A stretch of DNA of 64,000 nucleotides from Apiospora phragmitis. Taxonomy: Eukaryota > Ascomycota > Sordariomycetes > Amphisphaeriales > Apiosporaceae. A program made the translations under genes and the position numbers. Position 1 is the first letter of the stretch; every line of letters begins with the position of its first letter. Shown here one piece after another: positions 37,811 to 50,254 of this stretch. The DNA is taken from contig JAQQWL010000016.1 in assembly GCA_038363925.1 (NCBI GenBank), forward strand, positions 868,001-932,000, written 5' to 3'. A model generated the notes under the pieces. The model had not been told where the DNA came from, searched no databases, and saw only the letters and a list, made by a program, of their open reading frames with translations.

Positions 37811-40611
37811 ATGTCCAGCTATGATAGGAGCACCAAGCCCAATATGACGGCAGGAATCAGCTCTGAAGAGAGCCAGTCACGCAATGGGTGCAGACAGAAC
37901 CCACCCCAGCAACTACCATCGCTAAGTAGCATCTTCGGTCCTCCCAGCCAGATACGCCCACTACACTCGCCCATGTCGGAGAGGCCCAGCCCCATCTACT
38001 CCCCTTGGATCGGCCGCATTCGGCGGCTGCCAACCCTGAGAGGCACAATTCCTCGTCCTACTTCCCTACCACCACAGCACCATCGCAGCGTAGCGTATTC
38101 GAGCCAAGGCACGAAAAGGAAAGGGTACCGTTACCCTCGGTCGGATCCCAGCTTCCAGGTCCCATCTCACCAAGGCCTATAAAGATGGAGCAGTCGCAAA
38201 ACATCGGTCGCGAGGAATCGAGGTGGAGCTCGCAGTCTAGCCTCCAGGACCACCGGAGGCCAGAGTACGTCTTTGGCACTAGGGAGCCCTCCGGATCTTT
38301 TCGCTCGGTCAATAATCGCTATGAGTATGCTCCGTCGAGCCATAAGACGAGCCACGATTCTATGACGGGCCTCAGGGAGCAAGATCATATGCGCCCGGCT
38401 GCTGTCTCGGGGTTCTCGCCTGCGACGAGCAACACCACGGTGTCAGAAGTTGCCCCCGTCAAGGATGGGTTGGGACCAAAAATCTGGACGGGCACCCATT
38501 TCCTTCCGCGGTTTGTCAGACAAGCCGAAGTACCTGGTGAGGGCCTTTGCTATTTCTATGACGACGGCACACACTGCAAGACAGTTATTGATGGCGAGCA
38601 AGTCAATGCACATTGGGGAGTGACTAAAGCAGGGAAGCCGAGGAAGCGTCTCGCAATAGCATGCTTAACATGCCGAGAGAAGAAGATCAAGTGCGATCCT
38701 GACTATCCTCGCTGCGTACAATGCGAAAAGTTTGGGAGGACTTGCAGGTTCAAAAATGCGTAAGTGCTACTACTCCTGAAAAAGTCGACAACCTGGACGC
38801 ACAGCTAATGGATCCCATCTAGTCCTCGAGGCGGTCACAACACGTCACCCGTTACATCTCCCAGCGGACAGGCCGAAGTTCCACGCAACTTTGGGTCTCA
38901 AGTCCGATCCGCTGAGCCCAGCAGACCAAGGAGTGTATCGAGCTCCTCCGTATCTCCCCGCACCACATCACTCCCTCACCCGTCTCCTGAGCTACCTGGT
39001 GTGCCGGCCAAGAGGATGCGTATGGATTATGACCATTACCGTCCCGAGAGCAGGGACAGCACGCGGTTCTTCGAGCCCCCCAAGTTTCAAAAAGCAAATC
39101 TTGCGTGGCAGAGACGTGATTTACCTCCCATACACGAGGATCTCCTCTGCCGTACTTGGCAGACAAATCCGTACGTCTCTGATCCTCATGCCACAAGCAC
39201 TGCCATCACATCCTTTTTCAACCACATCGAGACCACCGCGCTGCGCTTTCTGCCGGCTCGGCTGTTTAAAATTTGGATGAAGAATAATGCTCATACCAAG
39301 TCTCCAGAAGACCTTACGCTCCTATATAGCATGCTCGCCTTCGGCGTACATATGAACGGCGGCCCCAGGCACCTGGCACAGGAGCATGCCCAGTTGGCTC
39401 GGTTTGGATGCGACAGGAGTACCCCTAGCCTACAACTTGTCCAGACGAAGCTTGTTCTTTCGTTGTTTTATCTGGCAAATTCGCGAGGCTTTGACAGCTA
39501 CGAGATGCTGGCGAGTGCAATCTCGGTTGCACTACTACTTCGGTATAACATCGAGTTGGGCCAGCTCCCTGACGAGCTTGTCCCCGAGTCGTTTCCCTAC
39601 ACCATGAACCAGATTACGTTTGAAGAGTGCAGGACAAGGACTCTGTTCTCCTGTTACATCCTCGAGAGAATCAACGGCCTATTCCCGTCACGACCGACCT
39701 TGCTGAAGACTAGAGACATCTTCCTTCGGCTTCCCCACGACGAGACCCTGTTCGACGACAATATGGAGCGCGTTCCCGAAACCCCTATGTTTGACGTGAG
39801 CCGGGACATCCCTACGTCCAGCTCGATTGGTATCATGGGGTTTATGATTACTATCATCGAAATCTGGGGCCGAGTCTTGTCTGGCGTACGGAGGGAGGCT
39901 CTGGGTGCTGCCCCGGTGGAGTCGGAACCCCGTTTCATCGAAAGAATATCGGAGAGGTTACGACAGTATGGGGATGCTCTACCGCCGAAATTCCGCTTTA
40001 CAGACCCGAATCTGGCAGAGGCGACCGAGGATGGGGTTGACGGGTCCTTGATTACGCTACATCTCGTGCACCTTCTGACCCGCACCAAGTTCACCCGACA
40101 TGGCCAATCCGAGATTGCAAGAACGCTTCAGGCAGACGCCATTTCTCAGAAGTGTTCTTCCCTCGCAGGCGATTTGATGTTTGCTACAATCGCACTACGC
40201 GACCAGCTTGTGAAGCGGCGAGACACACGAGTTCCCTACCTTGCCACGACGTTTGCAGTGCAGGCAGCCCTCGAGGCCATCGACATCATGACTGCGAAGG
40301 GATCGATGACTTCGCTCCCCGGCTCCATTCAAGAAATCACGGCGTCCAAGGAGCTGTGCGATGCGGTATCGTCTAGATGGGGGAACGCCAAAGTACAGAA
40401 GGAGCAACTAGACGAAAGGATGGAGAAGCTCAATCTCCTCCATGAGAGAGGTGCTGGTGCCATAGAAGACCCAGTACCCGGCTGCGAAGTCTACCGAAAG
40501 GCCGCTACCCATGACGAGAACAACGTCATGTATAGGATGACTGAGCCACTCGAAACCCGATTTCCGGTCACACTCGATGCCATATATGGACAGCGGCAGA
40601 CCCGAACATAA
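37811..40611 (+). CDS. Zn2Cys6 transcription factor, EBR1-like (one frame break)
   Basis: Predicted nuclear DNA-binding regulator. Exon 1 is 37811-38759 and exon 2 is 38823-40611; with one restored base the product is about 912 aa. The N-terminus is Pro/Ser-rich with LPSLSSIFGPP. A conserved block leads through HWGVTKAGKPRKRLAIA to the zinc cluster C-x2-C-x6-C-x6-C-x2-C-x6-C (about residues 285-312). The C-terminal half (about 430-760) resembles the fungal-specific transcription factor domain. Resemblance to the Fusarium hyphal-branching regulator EBR1 is from memory and needs a search. The frame breaks at the C run 38001-38004: SPIYSP must continue as LDRPHSAAANP, which needs one more C. The intron 38760-38822 restores KNAPRGG. 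The start is the first ATG after an in-frame stop at 37730-37732; an upstream coding exon cannot be excluded. Confidence 0.88.
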
Positions 40612-41046
40612 GCCACGACTTGACTTGGGATGTACTTGTCCAGGCCACCAACGGCGTTTCCAACAATGCTAATACACATTTTATATTTCTCGTGAAATAC
40701 ACGAGCACATTACGACTCGGTTATACTTCCTGGGTGGGGGGATTCTGGCGACGCGACGGCAGCGAGGGTGTAGGAGAAGCAATCCTTGTATATGCTTTGG
40801 ATACCTACTTTACATATTCATTCTTACATACGGGAGAAGGAGCCCGATTATGAACGGTTTTATTCATGTATACCCAGAGCATCTTGTTCACTTGTATGAT
40901 ACGAAGCCGACGATCAATACTTCAATACCCGTGGGGGCATATACAGGCGCCCCTTGAATCGCATCTTTTCTTGCACCTCCCATAACCAAGTACTGAGCTA
41001 CAACCAGTGCAAATGCCTTTGGTGCACGCTATCGTACGTTCGTCCC

Positions 41047-41080
41047 TGTGTGTGTGTGCGTGTGTGCGTGTGTGTGTGTC
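41047..41080 (+). repeat. Imperfect (GT)n microsatellite
   Basis: Run of TG/GT dinucleotides interrupted twice by GC, in non-coding sequence. Confidence 0.9.
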
Positions 41081-42720
41081 TCCCACCTCGTCCCCCTCCC
41101 GGCCTTCTGCTTCCCGGCCTGCAAATCCCAAAGAAAGCCAAACAAGCTGGAATTCGAGCAGATCGCGATAACAGTCCGCTGTCCACAGCACAGGGAAGAG
41201 ACGGCGATCTGCGCTGGATTGTTGTGATTCCAAGGCAGGCCATACCCCTTGCAGCCAATCAATAGAGAGTGTGCATGCTACGTAAGTTGCCCCCCTTTCT
41301 AGCTTCCTATCTGACCTAGTCTCATCCCCATCGTCGGATGAAAACACGGCAGCAAGCATGCTATTTGCCGATCTATGGATGTATGTATGGATAGAACGAA
41401 CTAACCATGATGTGCAACGTTGTACAATTAAAATAAAAAAAATAAAGCCCCCAATTCCCCCCCCCCCTACCCCCCAAGGGGAAGAAGCATTGGTGGAGGA
41501 GAGAGTGGTGTTGACCAATGACGTCTTTGTTCATATTAAGGGATCTCCCGTCTGGTGCGATGGAGATGTTTGCTTCAGATTGCATGCTTGTCGATACGAT
41601 ACATATTTCCCCAGACCCGGGAATTTAAAAAACAAAGCAAAGCAGGCAAGCTAGCTACCTAGCCAGCCAGCCAGCCATGTTCAGAGAACAATCATTTCTA
41701 TTTCTGTCTATCCTCCCTCTTCCTGTGTGTCTCGTGTCTTTCTTGGTATGTCGTAGCGCCTGCCAGGTGTCAATACCGGCAGTTGACTGTGGTTGCTACG
41801 TCGACTGTAAATTGCCAGTGCATGGGACATAATCTATCCTTGCATATCTACTTTAATATATGCACAGATGAAGATGAGAATGTACATCAACTCCAAAAAG
41901 GACACCCCTACATGGTCTGCCATCTTGATGTAACCGCAACGCATCAAGGAACCCTCTCCTTTTCTTTCCTTTTCCATGTACTTGCTAACCTTATCCTCTC
42001 TCTCTTTTTCTTCTTCTTCCACAGTGCATTCTCCGTGGAACTTGTGTGTCGTAGTGTGCGGCACAGCACAAGGAAGAAGGCGATTTCGCTTTCCCTCGGC
42101 AGAAGTCTTTGGACGTAACCCGGCCGCGGCATAAGTTCCTCCCTGCCCCCCTGCCGACCCCCCCTGTCCGACCCTCCCCTTGCGAAAGCAAGATGAAAAA
42201 AACCCCACCCAGAAAAATTGTTCGGTACATGCTTGGGATGGGGCTTTCACTGACAAGCCGTGCCCGCTTCCAAATCCCGGCGGCACGGAGCTATCGGGAA
42301 TGAGGAGAGAGACAGCAAGTACCGTGTCTCCTCCTACTCCTCCATGTCTATGTACGTATGTAGGGGTGGCCCCCAGCTCACCCTAACTGTCATGAATATA
42401 TTTTAAATGTTGGCCTAGTATGTTAAAGAATTAGTTGTCCTAGGTATGTAGATAGGCCTGTACGCCATTAGCACATGTCGCCCTCTCTGCTCTGTTCTCC
42501 TAGACTGGAGACGGCGCAACCGGGCCTGGCTGCCGTATTGGGCAGCATGGGAATGGGCTTCCTTTGCGCCACAAAGGCCAAGCCCACTTTCCTTGGTGTC
42601 ATCCAAATTCCCATTCCCGCCGTTCGGTTGTTGCTTGCATGCTTTGCGTTGCTTTGCTTTGTATGGTTGATGGCTCTTCACCCCCTCCCCCTTGCGCTTT
42701 TCGTCGTCCCACACCCATCA

Positions 42721-42742
42721 CATACATACATATGTATGTATG
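42721..42742. repeat. Perfect 22-bp palindrome of CATA/TATG units
   Basis: CATACATACA is followed by its exact reverse complement TATGTATGTATG within a simple ATAC-type repeat. It is a by-product of tetranucleotide repeats meeting head to head. Confidence 0.85.
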
Positions 42743-43299
42743 CGTGTACGGGTTACCGAGTACCTACTTTTCTCCTCTCCTTCTCTTGATTTTTTTGCAT
42801 ATGACAGCCATGGGGGCCATGGGCCATGGACCCCATCCATGCACCATCACTCGATTTGCCCCGTGTTGATGCGCCGGCAATAGCACGTACCAAGGTAAGT
42901 ACTTTTATGCGGGAACGCGGCAGGCGTCCGGATGATATGCCGGGAACACATATTTGGTTACATTAATAACAAGACGGATTTTTATTAGAGATGCAAAGAA
43001 AGAGCGAAGAGAAAAAAAAAGCAGAAGACAGTGGGCGAGGCTGAGGTTGCACTGCATGCAGGGTTTGGCTGCGTTGCTGCTACTGCGTCTCGTACCGTAC
43101 TTGAATATAAAATAAGAGTACAGTATAGTCGGTGATAGTGCTTACTGTGCTGAGTTTGCCCAAGTACAGTAGGTAGGTAAAGTATCAAGCTAGCAGTCCG
43201 ACTATGTATCATCGACGACATCCAAACCCATTGCACCGGATCCCTTCTTCCATCGAGCACACCGGCAGACTGCTTCTTACGAGCTAGTTCTAGGCCTTA

Positions 43300-45240
43300 G
43301 TGTTGATTGCTTTTCTGCCCCCCTGCACACCCGCTGCAGGACAAGCATAAAACGTACGATGCAGCGCTGCTCTCATTGCGGGAAGAAAACCGACCGGGGG
43401 CCGCCAAGATGACGATGCAGTCTAGCAGTCTAATACGAAAATACGAACAGCTTCTTTCTGCGGTATGGAGAATAACTGTCGCAGCTTTATTATCTTTGTT
43501 CTGCAGTCTAGATCTGGCGCTCCCTGCTTCGCCAGGGTCGATGACGCCCCTGGCAATTTGACACCAATTCATGACCATCTCTCTGCTGGAGATGATCCAG
43601 CTCCGTCGGAACCAGGTCATCTGGCTCTGGTGGCCCCTGACCATGGCTTGCCACGCTGTCGGCAAGCCTCCACGTACGGAGGTCATCCTCATCATCCTGT
43701 AATAGACGGGAGACGAAGGCATTGGCACACCGCGAGAAAGTGGCATGTGGTTTAAGCGAGACGAGCTCCGTAGTCTTCGAGTCGTTGTTGTCCGAAAAGT
43801 CACCACCACTCACGAACCTCACGGAGAGGAGGGCGGTGATCTTGTCCCTACCCCCAGGTTGTCGTCATCCCATAAGCGCCAAACATGGGTGGGGAGGCTG
43901 GACGGCGCCGCCATTTTACGAATGAGACATAGGATCCGTGAGGCTTGTAACGGATGGACGTTGGATATGGTCGATCCTGGCCCACGGAGAGAGCTGTCAT
44001 TTGATTGGCCGGGTATATCCCGAGATGATGTTGCTGTACTATCACAGTATTTACGCCACAGTCAACTAGAACACCAATACTTAGTCCTTCTCGCTAGGAA
44101 GCTCTCGAGATGTTCCTTGAAGTCTTTCCCAAGTTCGCGCACTGTTACCTATTTCGCCGCAAGTGCCGCGGCCTTGGCTGCGTGGATTCCACAAGACCCG
44201 GGGAGGGGGAGGGCAAGCCGATGATGCATCCCCCTTCATGATTGGGTTGATATCGTTGAGAATAAATGGTGGGAAGCAACGTTGGCAATGGAGCATGCTG
44301 CAAGCCAAAAGAGGCGACCGTCGTCGACCTTACGAGCGGCAATAGTAAATGCCGCGTGCTGCAAGTTGATATCGGCCCGGATCCATTTCACGACGTGATA
44401 CAAATAAGGCTAAACGGCCCTATGCGGCTAAGTCGGCGACCAGGGATCGAGAGGAGAGAGGAAGAGGGAGGGGGGCCAACCCCGGCCTGGCTATCTCTCA
44501 TCCTGTAGTACTGTGTTGTACCCCTTCTCACTCGGCCGAATTGCAGCTGCCCCCCGTCGTCGTCCAAGAAGTCACGGATGCAGAGTATGCTCATAGGGTC
44601 CTCTGGCCTGCATGCAACTGAAGGGCTTCTAATAGGTGGATTTTAACGCCTCGCCGCGTTGACGCGCAAGAAGTCAATTCATTTAATCTTAGATTGCCAG
44701 TCTTCTCGATACCAGCGTACCGGGAATCCTGGAACACAGCTCCTCTCCCCGAATGTGGCAAGCGTGTAATCCTTACGGTGAGTCTGACCCAAAACATGCG
44801 AACATTGTCGGTGAAGTAGTGCCGAGCCGCCGGCAGTATTCCTTCAACCCTCATTCGCTTGCCTGCTCTATGCGCAGAGGACCTTCTTCCATCGAGCTTC
44901 CCCTGGCCCCTATCCACGATATCGTTACAGCGTAGCGAGGCCGACAAGTGTTCTTGATATTCCGCAAAATACCTTTCGCCGGAGCTATCCTGTGAGGACG
45001 TTTCTTCGTCAGGACTGTGGACTAGGGCGATGCAATGCTACCTTCCTCATTACAAGCTCACAGACTGTCCTCTGTGGCCAATATACAACAATCGATTGAC
45101 GTAAACATGTAGTAGCTGGGGTATCCTGAGCACCAATCGATCCGATCGGGAAACCCACCGGACTGGCCAAAGTGTGAGACCAGTCGCTAAACATGATCTC
45201 ATGGCAAGATGGCTAGACGTAGGCACCGGTGAAGACCCTA
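43300..45240. other. Block of overlapping open frames of unknown status
   Basis: Both strands carry several open frames of 65-170 codons. On the minus strand a 148-codon stretch is open from 45037 to 44591, and its first half reads like protein (SSGERYFAEYQEHLSASLRC). A second minus frame around 43822-43508 is acidic (LLQDDEDDLRTWRLADS). On the plus strand 43745-44224 is also open. I could not join these with phase-consistent GT-AG introns and recognise no domain. This may be an unannotated gene, a decayed gene or chance. Confidence 0.25.
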
Positions 45241-45333
45241 GTCAGTCACTCAAGGACGGTCTTCGAATGGGGTAAAGTGAGTTGCCCCAATCCATGTGTT
45301 GTTGGATAGTGCAAAACAATAATTCTGCCGAAA

Positions 45334-48300
45334 TCACGGCTCCAAGGCCGTATCGCTCTGTTTGAAAGCCTGACTAGCGTAATCCCTGGCCAAACTCCAC
45401 GAGGCCTGGGCCTCTCCGTGCTGTTGTTGGACCTCATACGATTGAGCAAGGAGGCCTTCCGCGACGCTCATCCACAAGAGATTGTGACTCCTCTTCGCTT
45501 GCATTGCCCCTGCCTTTGCACTCTTGAGTGCTTGGTCTCCTACCACGTCGTGGAATAGCTTCGCTCGCATCAGATTTAGTGCGATCGACAGGCTGAGGAC
45601 GTCACCGAGAGCCTTAGCCCCGTTTAATGCCGAAGACAGGTGGGATTTCAACTCCGTCATTGGAAGAGCAGGTTCAGTCTGTATTGCGGCTGAAACGATG
45701 TGCCAGACAGTGCGAATGTGCTGATTGGGGTGGCGTTTGCATAACGGTCGTAGTTGCTCGAGCAATTCGGAGGTCTGTTGGTCATCCCGATGGTCTGGAT
45801 GTTGCATAATCCATATACGGTTGAATGCAGCTAGTAAACGTACATCGGATTCGGCCTGCTTTCCAGTTCCTTGAAAGCTGCTATCAGTGTTGATGTTGAG
45901 AAAAGGGTGCTGATAGATCGAATTAGCCACGTCTAGGTGCCCTATTCCTTGACGATAGACTCCTCCGAGGTAGTAGGTGTATACTCCGACAATGCCTTCG
46001 ATGGCGCCGTCGGCTGATGGTTGAACTAGAGTCTCCAACTGCGATACGCATTGGCCGACTTCTGACCACCGACTTTGGGTAGCGAGATGCAGACCTCGGA
46101 GGATTTGTATGTAGCACTTCAGCTCCCTTCGCCACTCGGCACATCGAATGGCCTCCTGTAGCGAGGTAGGAATGCTCCTCATTTTATGGCTATCTACGAG
46201 AATTTGTTAGTGTTCTCATTCGAGCTATAGGGGTTGCTTATATTCTTACTCCTTTCCAGCTGGTTGAGTGCCTCGTCCCAAAAATCGTAGACTTTCATAT
46301 CGGCACGTCGCTGGTCATACAGAGTTCCAAGGCCGCTATATGTATATCTGTATCCCATTAGCAGCTGAAATATCTTGCTTCGCTCCCGAACATAACACTT
46401 ACGTCATGACAAATGCTTCTAGCTTGCTCCAGAAAGACATGACCAAGTAGTCACAAGTGTCGCCTTCCTGGCCTGGCCGTATTACAGCCAGGGTATCAGC
46501 ACTTATCACTTGCCTGTTGGCAGCCTGCTTTTTGATAGGCAATAGCACTTGTGTATCACTTAAGTTCCAGGAGTTGTCTTTGAGGGATTCATCGACACGA
46601 CGCTGTAGGAGTCGAAGCTTTTGGGCTATTAACCCCGGGGATTGCTGATGCAGGCTACATGCAAAATCCAACATGAGTAACAAAATGTCGACCTGTGGGA
46701 TATGAATCGACTCATCCAGCTGATACTGTAAGCATTGGGCAATACATTCCTGTATCCGGGCAACGCTGTCGTCCTTGGCGTGCTTCAACAAGCCGAGCCC
46801 CTCTAAAAGGGATGCTAGCACGAAGATGATGTGGTCCTTTCTTTGAAGTGCCAGCTCTTTAATGGCCTTCAGGTTCTCCATAGCGTGGACGTCCGAGGGA
46901 TTTGGTGATTCCAAGTACAGAGAGGCTTTAAATAGGCGTAGAACGTAAACCCAATGTGTGTGCTTGAGCCTGCCAAGTTGTAAGCAGGTATATGTCAGTT
47001 GCCCGAGGCGCGGTAACTTACAACTCGGCATCTGCCACGTGGGAATCTATGGCCTTGATCGCAGCCTTTCCTTTCCGTTGTGACAGCATCTTCAACTGCA
47101 GAAACTGCATTAGGTACTTCAGGTCCGCAAATCGATACTAAATATGTGTCAGCCATAGGAGCTCGGCGAAACTGGATGCAAAGTGTGCACGAATCTTACC
47201 TTGTCGCATAGGGCCATCCCTTTCGCCAGCGCAGTCTCGGACTCCATGACATTATTTGTCTCCTCGCATAAAACACTCGCGTATCTGAGCTGCAGCCTGG
47301 CCTCGAGCCTCGGGGCCAGCCTATTGCTGTTCAGCACCAATTCCAAGCAGCCTAGACCGGTTGCGATCAGTTTTGATACTCCTGGACCGTCTTAGAGTCC
47401 AATGAGTCCGCTACGTGCAATACCCCTTTCCGCGCCGCAGAAAACATGTCTTCAGCGACACAGACCAGCAAAGAGTTTGTATCCTGGTGAGGTAGCAGTC
47501 CAGGGGCAGGAGACCTCGTGGAGCCAACACTTGGACTTCGCGGCAAGCCCTGCGTATGCAACCGCGGGCTCGCAGATACGCGTCCAACATGGTCCATCCT
47601 AGCCCCAGCTACACTACCCACACTGCCATTCCTGCCGTTATTCTGCTTGAATTGCTGCGGGTATTGCGGCGACTGTGCCATTATGGGCGAATTCACATGA
47701 GGGGAGTTCACACGGGACGGTATTGGTTGATACTGTTGGATTTGCGGGGACGAGTACGACTGCGGCGGCTCTTGCTTTAGCGGAAGCTTTGCGGGATTCA
47801 TCTGCGGAGTCGTCTGGTAAGATTGAGTTGGAGAGGGAGCCGGTAGCGCCATGGTTTGCGATGGCGTTGGGGAGGGTGCCGGCGGAGCCATGGGTTGCCA
47901 GCTCATCACAGGGTTTTGCGCTTGCTGTTGATGTTGGTATTGGGCTTGCCCATGCTGCTGCTGCTGTTGTTGCGCGTGTTGTACCTGCTGTTGCATTTGT
48001 GGTGAAAACGTAGCAACGTTGGGCTGTTGCGGCCTCGGCTGCTGGACGAAGCTCTGTAGCTGCCCCATCTGTGCGGCGTAGTTGGCACTCTGCCGCCGAT
48101 ACTGCGCTTGCTGCTGTTGCTGATGCTGTTTTTGCAGATTCGGGTGGTGTGATTGTTGGTCGAACGTAGGATTGAAGCCCTGCGATGGGTTCATATGCGC
48201 GGCCGAGTAGTTGAGAGCTTGAACCTGTTGCTGAGGTTGAGGCTGAGGTTGGGGCTGTTGCGGATACCCGATGGGCACGAACGAGGCATCCTGATACTGC

Positions 48301-48509
48301 GCGTAGTGTTGTTGCTGCTGCGGTTGTCGCTGCGGCTGTTGCTGCGGTTGCTGATTGTATCCGGGTTGATGATGCTGCGGAAACTGCGATTGCGCATTAC
48401 CGTAGGCATCGAAGCCGTTGTTCTGCATGGGCTGTTGCTGCCATTGCTGTTGCTGGCCATTTTGGCCATTAAAAAATCCCGAACCGGGGAAGGAACCTCG
48501 ATAGGTCAT
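45334..48509 (-). CDS. MAU2: Cohesin loading factor Mau2/Scc4 (one frame break)
   Basis: Partner of Scc2 in the complex that loads cohesin on chromatin. Five exons: 48509-47200, 47137-47022, 46969-46403, 46347-46250 and 46193-45334; about 983 aa with one restored base. The first 330 or so residues are a low-complexity Q-rich region coded by mixed CAG and CAA. The conserved TPR-like solenoid starts near AEDMFSAARKG and runs through LIATGLGCLEL, LEARLQLRYASVLCEET, SGLGTLYDQRRADMKVYDFWDEA and SLQEAIRCAEWRREL. The frame breaks at T47371-47374: VQEYQ must continue as KLIATGLG, which needs one more A on the coding strand. The introns are otherwise in phase with GTAAGN donors. The start is the first ATG of the Q-rich exon (MTYRGSF). 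The Tc1-like transposon sits about 630 bases upstream. Confidence 0.93.
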
Positions 48510-49142
48510 GTCGAGGCTTCGCTCACGGCATCGTCCACCAATCAATCAGTCGGTCGTTCTTTCCAGTCCCTCGTTCGTTCAGCCGGCCATTGAACAGCGG
48601 CACTTCGAGTTCTGTTGGGTACGACTGGGCTTGAATTCGGACGTGTGCAGCCGGACTCATTCGAAAAGCGACTGTTGTGGAAGCAGGCTTCGAGTAAATG
48701 GAAATGTATTCTATCATAAGCCTCGCGCAAATGATGAGAAAGGACTCGATCACAGCTCTTCCTACGACTACCCACGGCACGCGCTACACGTAGATCAGGT
48801 GATTGATGGATCTAATAGTCCAAGCGCGCGGAACCTTAGCCGCACTCTCCTCGTACCTACATTGGGAGTATTGCATGTATGTACACCATCTCTGTCGGCT
48901 TTTACATGATGATGCACTCAAGCACCGAACGCATGTGATGTATTATCTGGAGCATAGATGACGGGATCTGCCACTGCACTGGTCTTTTTCAATGGCGAGC
49001 ATTCCAAATGAATCGAATGTGTGGTCACCTGCGTTGGTAGGTATGTTGCAATACGAACGAATACATACCTATTGTGTTGGTACGTACAAAAGAAAATCGG
49101 ACCCCCAGAGACCCCTGCTGCTATTTACTATGGTGTTAGGGG
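48510..49142. other. Upstream region of MAU2, up to the transposon
   Basis: About 630 bases with no supported gene. It should contain the MAU2 promoter and leader. The left end of the transposon abuts it at TA 49143-49144. Confidence 0.6.
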
Positions 49143-49167
49143 TAAGTTTTCCCTTTTCTACTTGTAC
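49143..49167 (+). repeat. Left terminal inverted repeat of the Tc1-like element
   Basis: Begins TAAGTTTTCCC and ends CTTGTAC. The first 11 bases match the right repeat exactly; the inner part is imperfect but both end in GTAC. Confidence 0.8.
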
Positions 49168-49222
49168 TATGACCCATCCATGCACGGGCCAAAACCTTGG
49201 CATCCCCTCCTGATACATTTTA

Positions 49223-50254
49223 TTAGTATTTCGTATGCATTCCATTGGCCTCGATTACAGCCATACATCTCTCGGGCATAGATTGTAAAAGTGACTGTAA
49301 ATAATCATCCGGTAATTCAACCCAGGCCTCCTTAACCCAAATCCGAAGCCGGTCATACGAAGGCTTCTCGATAAGACCGTACTTATCTTCAAAATAATCC
49401 TTCATCCAATTCCAACACATCTCTATTGGATTTAAATCAGGGGAATAAGGTGGCCATTGGATAGTTTGGATACCTCTTTCCTGTAGATCTAGAATCGTAC
49501 CACTGGCAGAATGAGCTGGCGCACCATCCTGCATTAGAATCAGCTGGTCTCCGAGCTGTTGTTGACAAAGTTGTATCCAGCCATGGATGATTGGAATTGT
49601 ATGGGATCGATATGTCTCGGCAGTAATAGAACCCCAATCCTTTTCCCAGAATATACCAGGTCCTTTTCCGAGGCCCGAAAAACAGCCCCAGAACATCCGG
49701 CCGTGCTTTCGTTGGTATCGCTCGATAATACAGGTTGGATCCCATTCCTCTCCCGGTCTTCGGGTAACGTACTGTTTCCGATGGTGTCCTCCCGTAATCC
49801 AGGTCTCGTCGGTCCAAAGGACTCGAGCCCATTGTTCTGGGGTCCAGTCCTTATGTTCGAGGGCCCAGGCCAGGCGTTTCTGTCGGTTGGTTTCGGATAT
49901 TGGTGGCTTCCGACGGGCAGTATATCGTTTGAATCCAAGTCGACGGAGGGTAGATCGTATAACGTATACTCCAAAGAGGGACTGGAAAAGGATAACGGAT
50001 AGTTGGAAGAAAGAGGCTCTGCGTCCTTCTTTAGAACTAGTCACGAAAGAAACGAGTTCTTCTTGCTCACGAGAAAGGACCCGAGGCCGGCCAGACCTCT
50101 TCGCTACATTACTCGAAGGAGCCTTAATAGCAATCTTAATCTGGTCGATAGAAAATCCAGTAATATCGTGAATCTCGGCTTTCGTTTTATTACCCTCAGA
50201 ATAAAGGGTTCGGATACGTTGGCGGTCGTCGTTCGTAAGGTGCTTCGTACCCAT
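49223..50254 (-). CDS. Tc1-family transposase (DD34E)
   Basis: Catalyses cut-and-paste transposition by binding the terminal repeats and cleaving at TA targets. A single open frame of 343 aa from the ATG at 50254 has the usual Tc1/impala length. An N-terminal helix-turn-helix region (LTNDDRQRIRTLYSEGNKTKAEI) is followed by the GRPRVLS segment between the two DNA-binding subdomains. The catalytic triad is visible: D in WTDETW, D in LMQDGAPAHS and E in PDLNPIEMCWNWM, with 34 residues between the second and third. No disabling change is seen. Codon use is more AT-tolerant than in neighbouring genes, consistent with a mobile origin. A longer frame upstream of 50254 lacks an in-frame ATG. Confidence 0.94.
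   Translation of the reverse strand: MGTKHLTNDDRQRIRTLYSEGNKTKAEIHDITGFSIDQIKIAIKAPSSNVAKRSGRPRVLSREQEELVSFVTSSKEGRRASFFQLSVILFQSLFGVYVIRSTLRRLGFKRYTARRKPPISETNRQKRLAWALEHKDWTPEQWARVLWTDETWITGGHHRKQYVTRRPGEEWDPTCIIERYQRKHGRMFWGCFSGLGKGPGIFWEKDWGSITAETYRSHTIPIIHGWIQLCQQQLGDQLILMQDGAPAHSASGTILDLQERGIQTIQWPPYSPDLNPIEMCWNWMKDYFEDKYGLIEKPSYDRLRIWVKEAWVELPDDYLQSLLQSMPERCMAVIEANGMHTKY

Larger units (their letters stand above)
40612..43299. other. Microsatellite-rich spacer
   Basis: No supported gene. It holds a GT-rich repeat (41047-41080), short poly-C/poly-A tracts near 41430-41475, a C/T-rich tract at 41955-42025 and a perfect palindrome at 42721-42742. Open frames here follow the simple-sequence tracts and are not credible. 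Confidence 0.55.

Noticed and set aside
41834..42286. 150-codon minus-strand open frame
   Set aside because: It runs through a translated purine-rich tract opposite a CT tract and has no domain.
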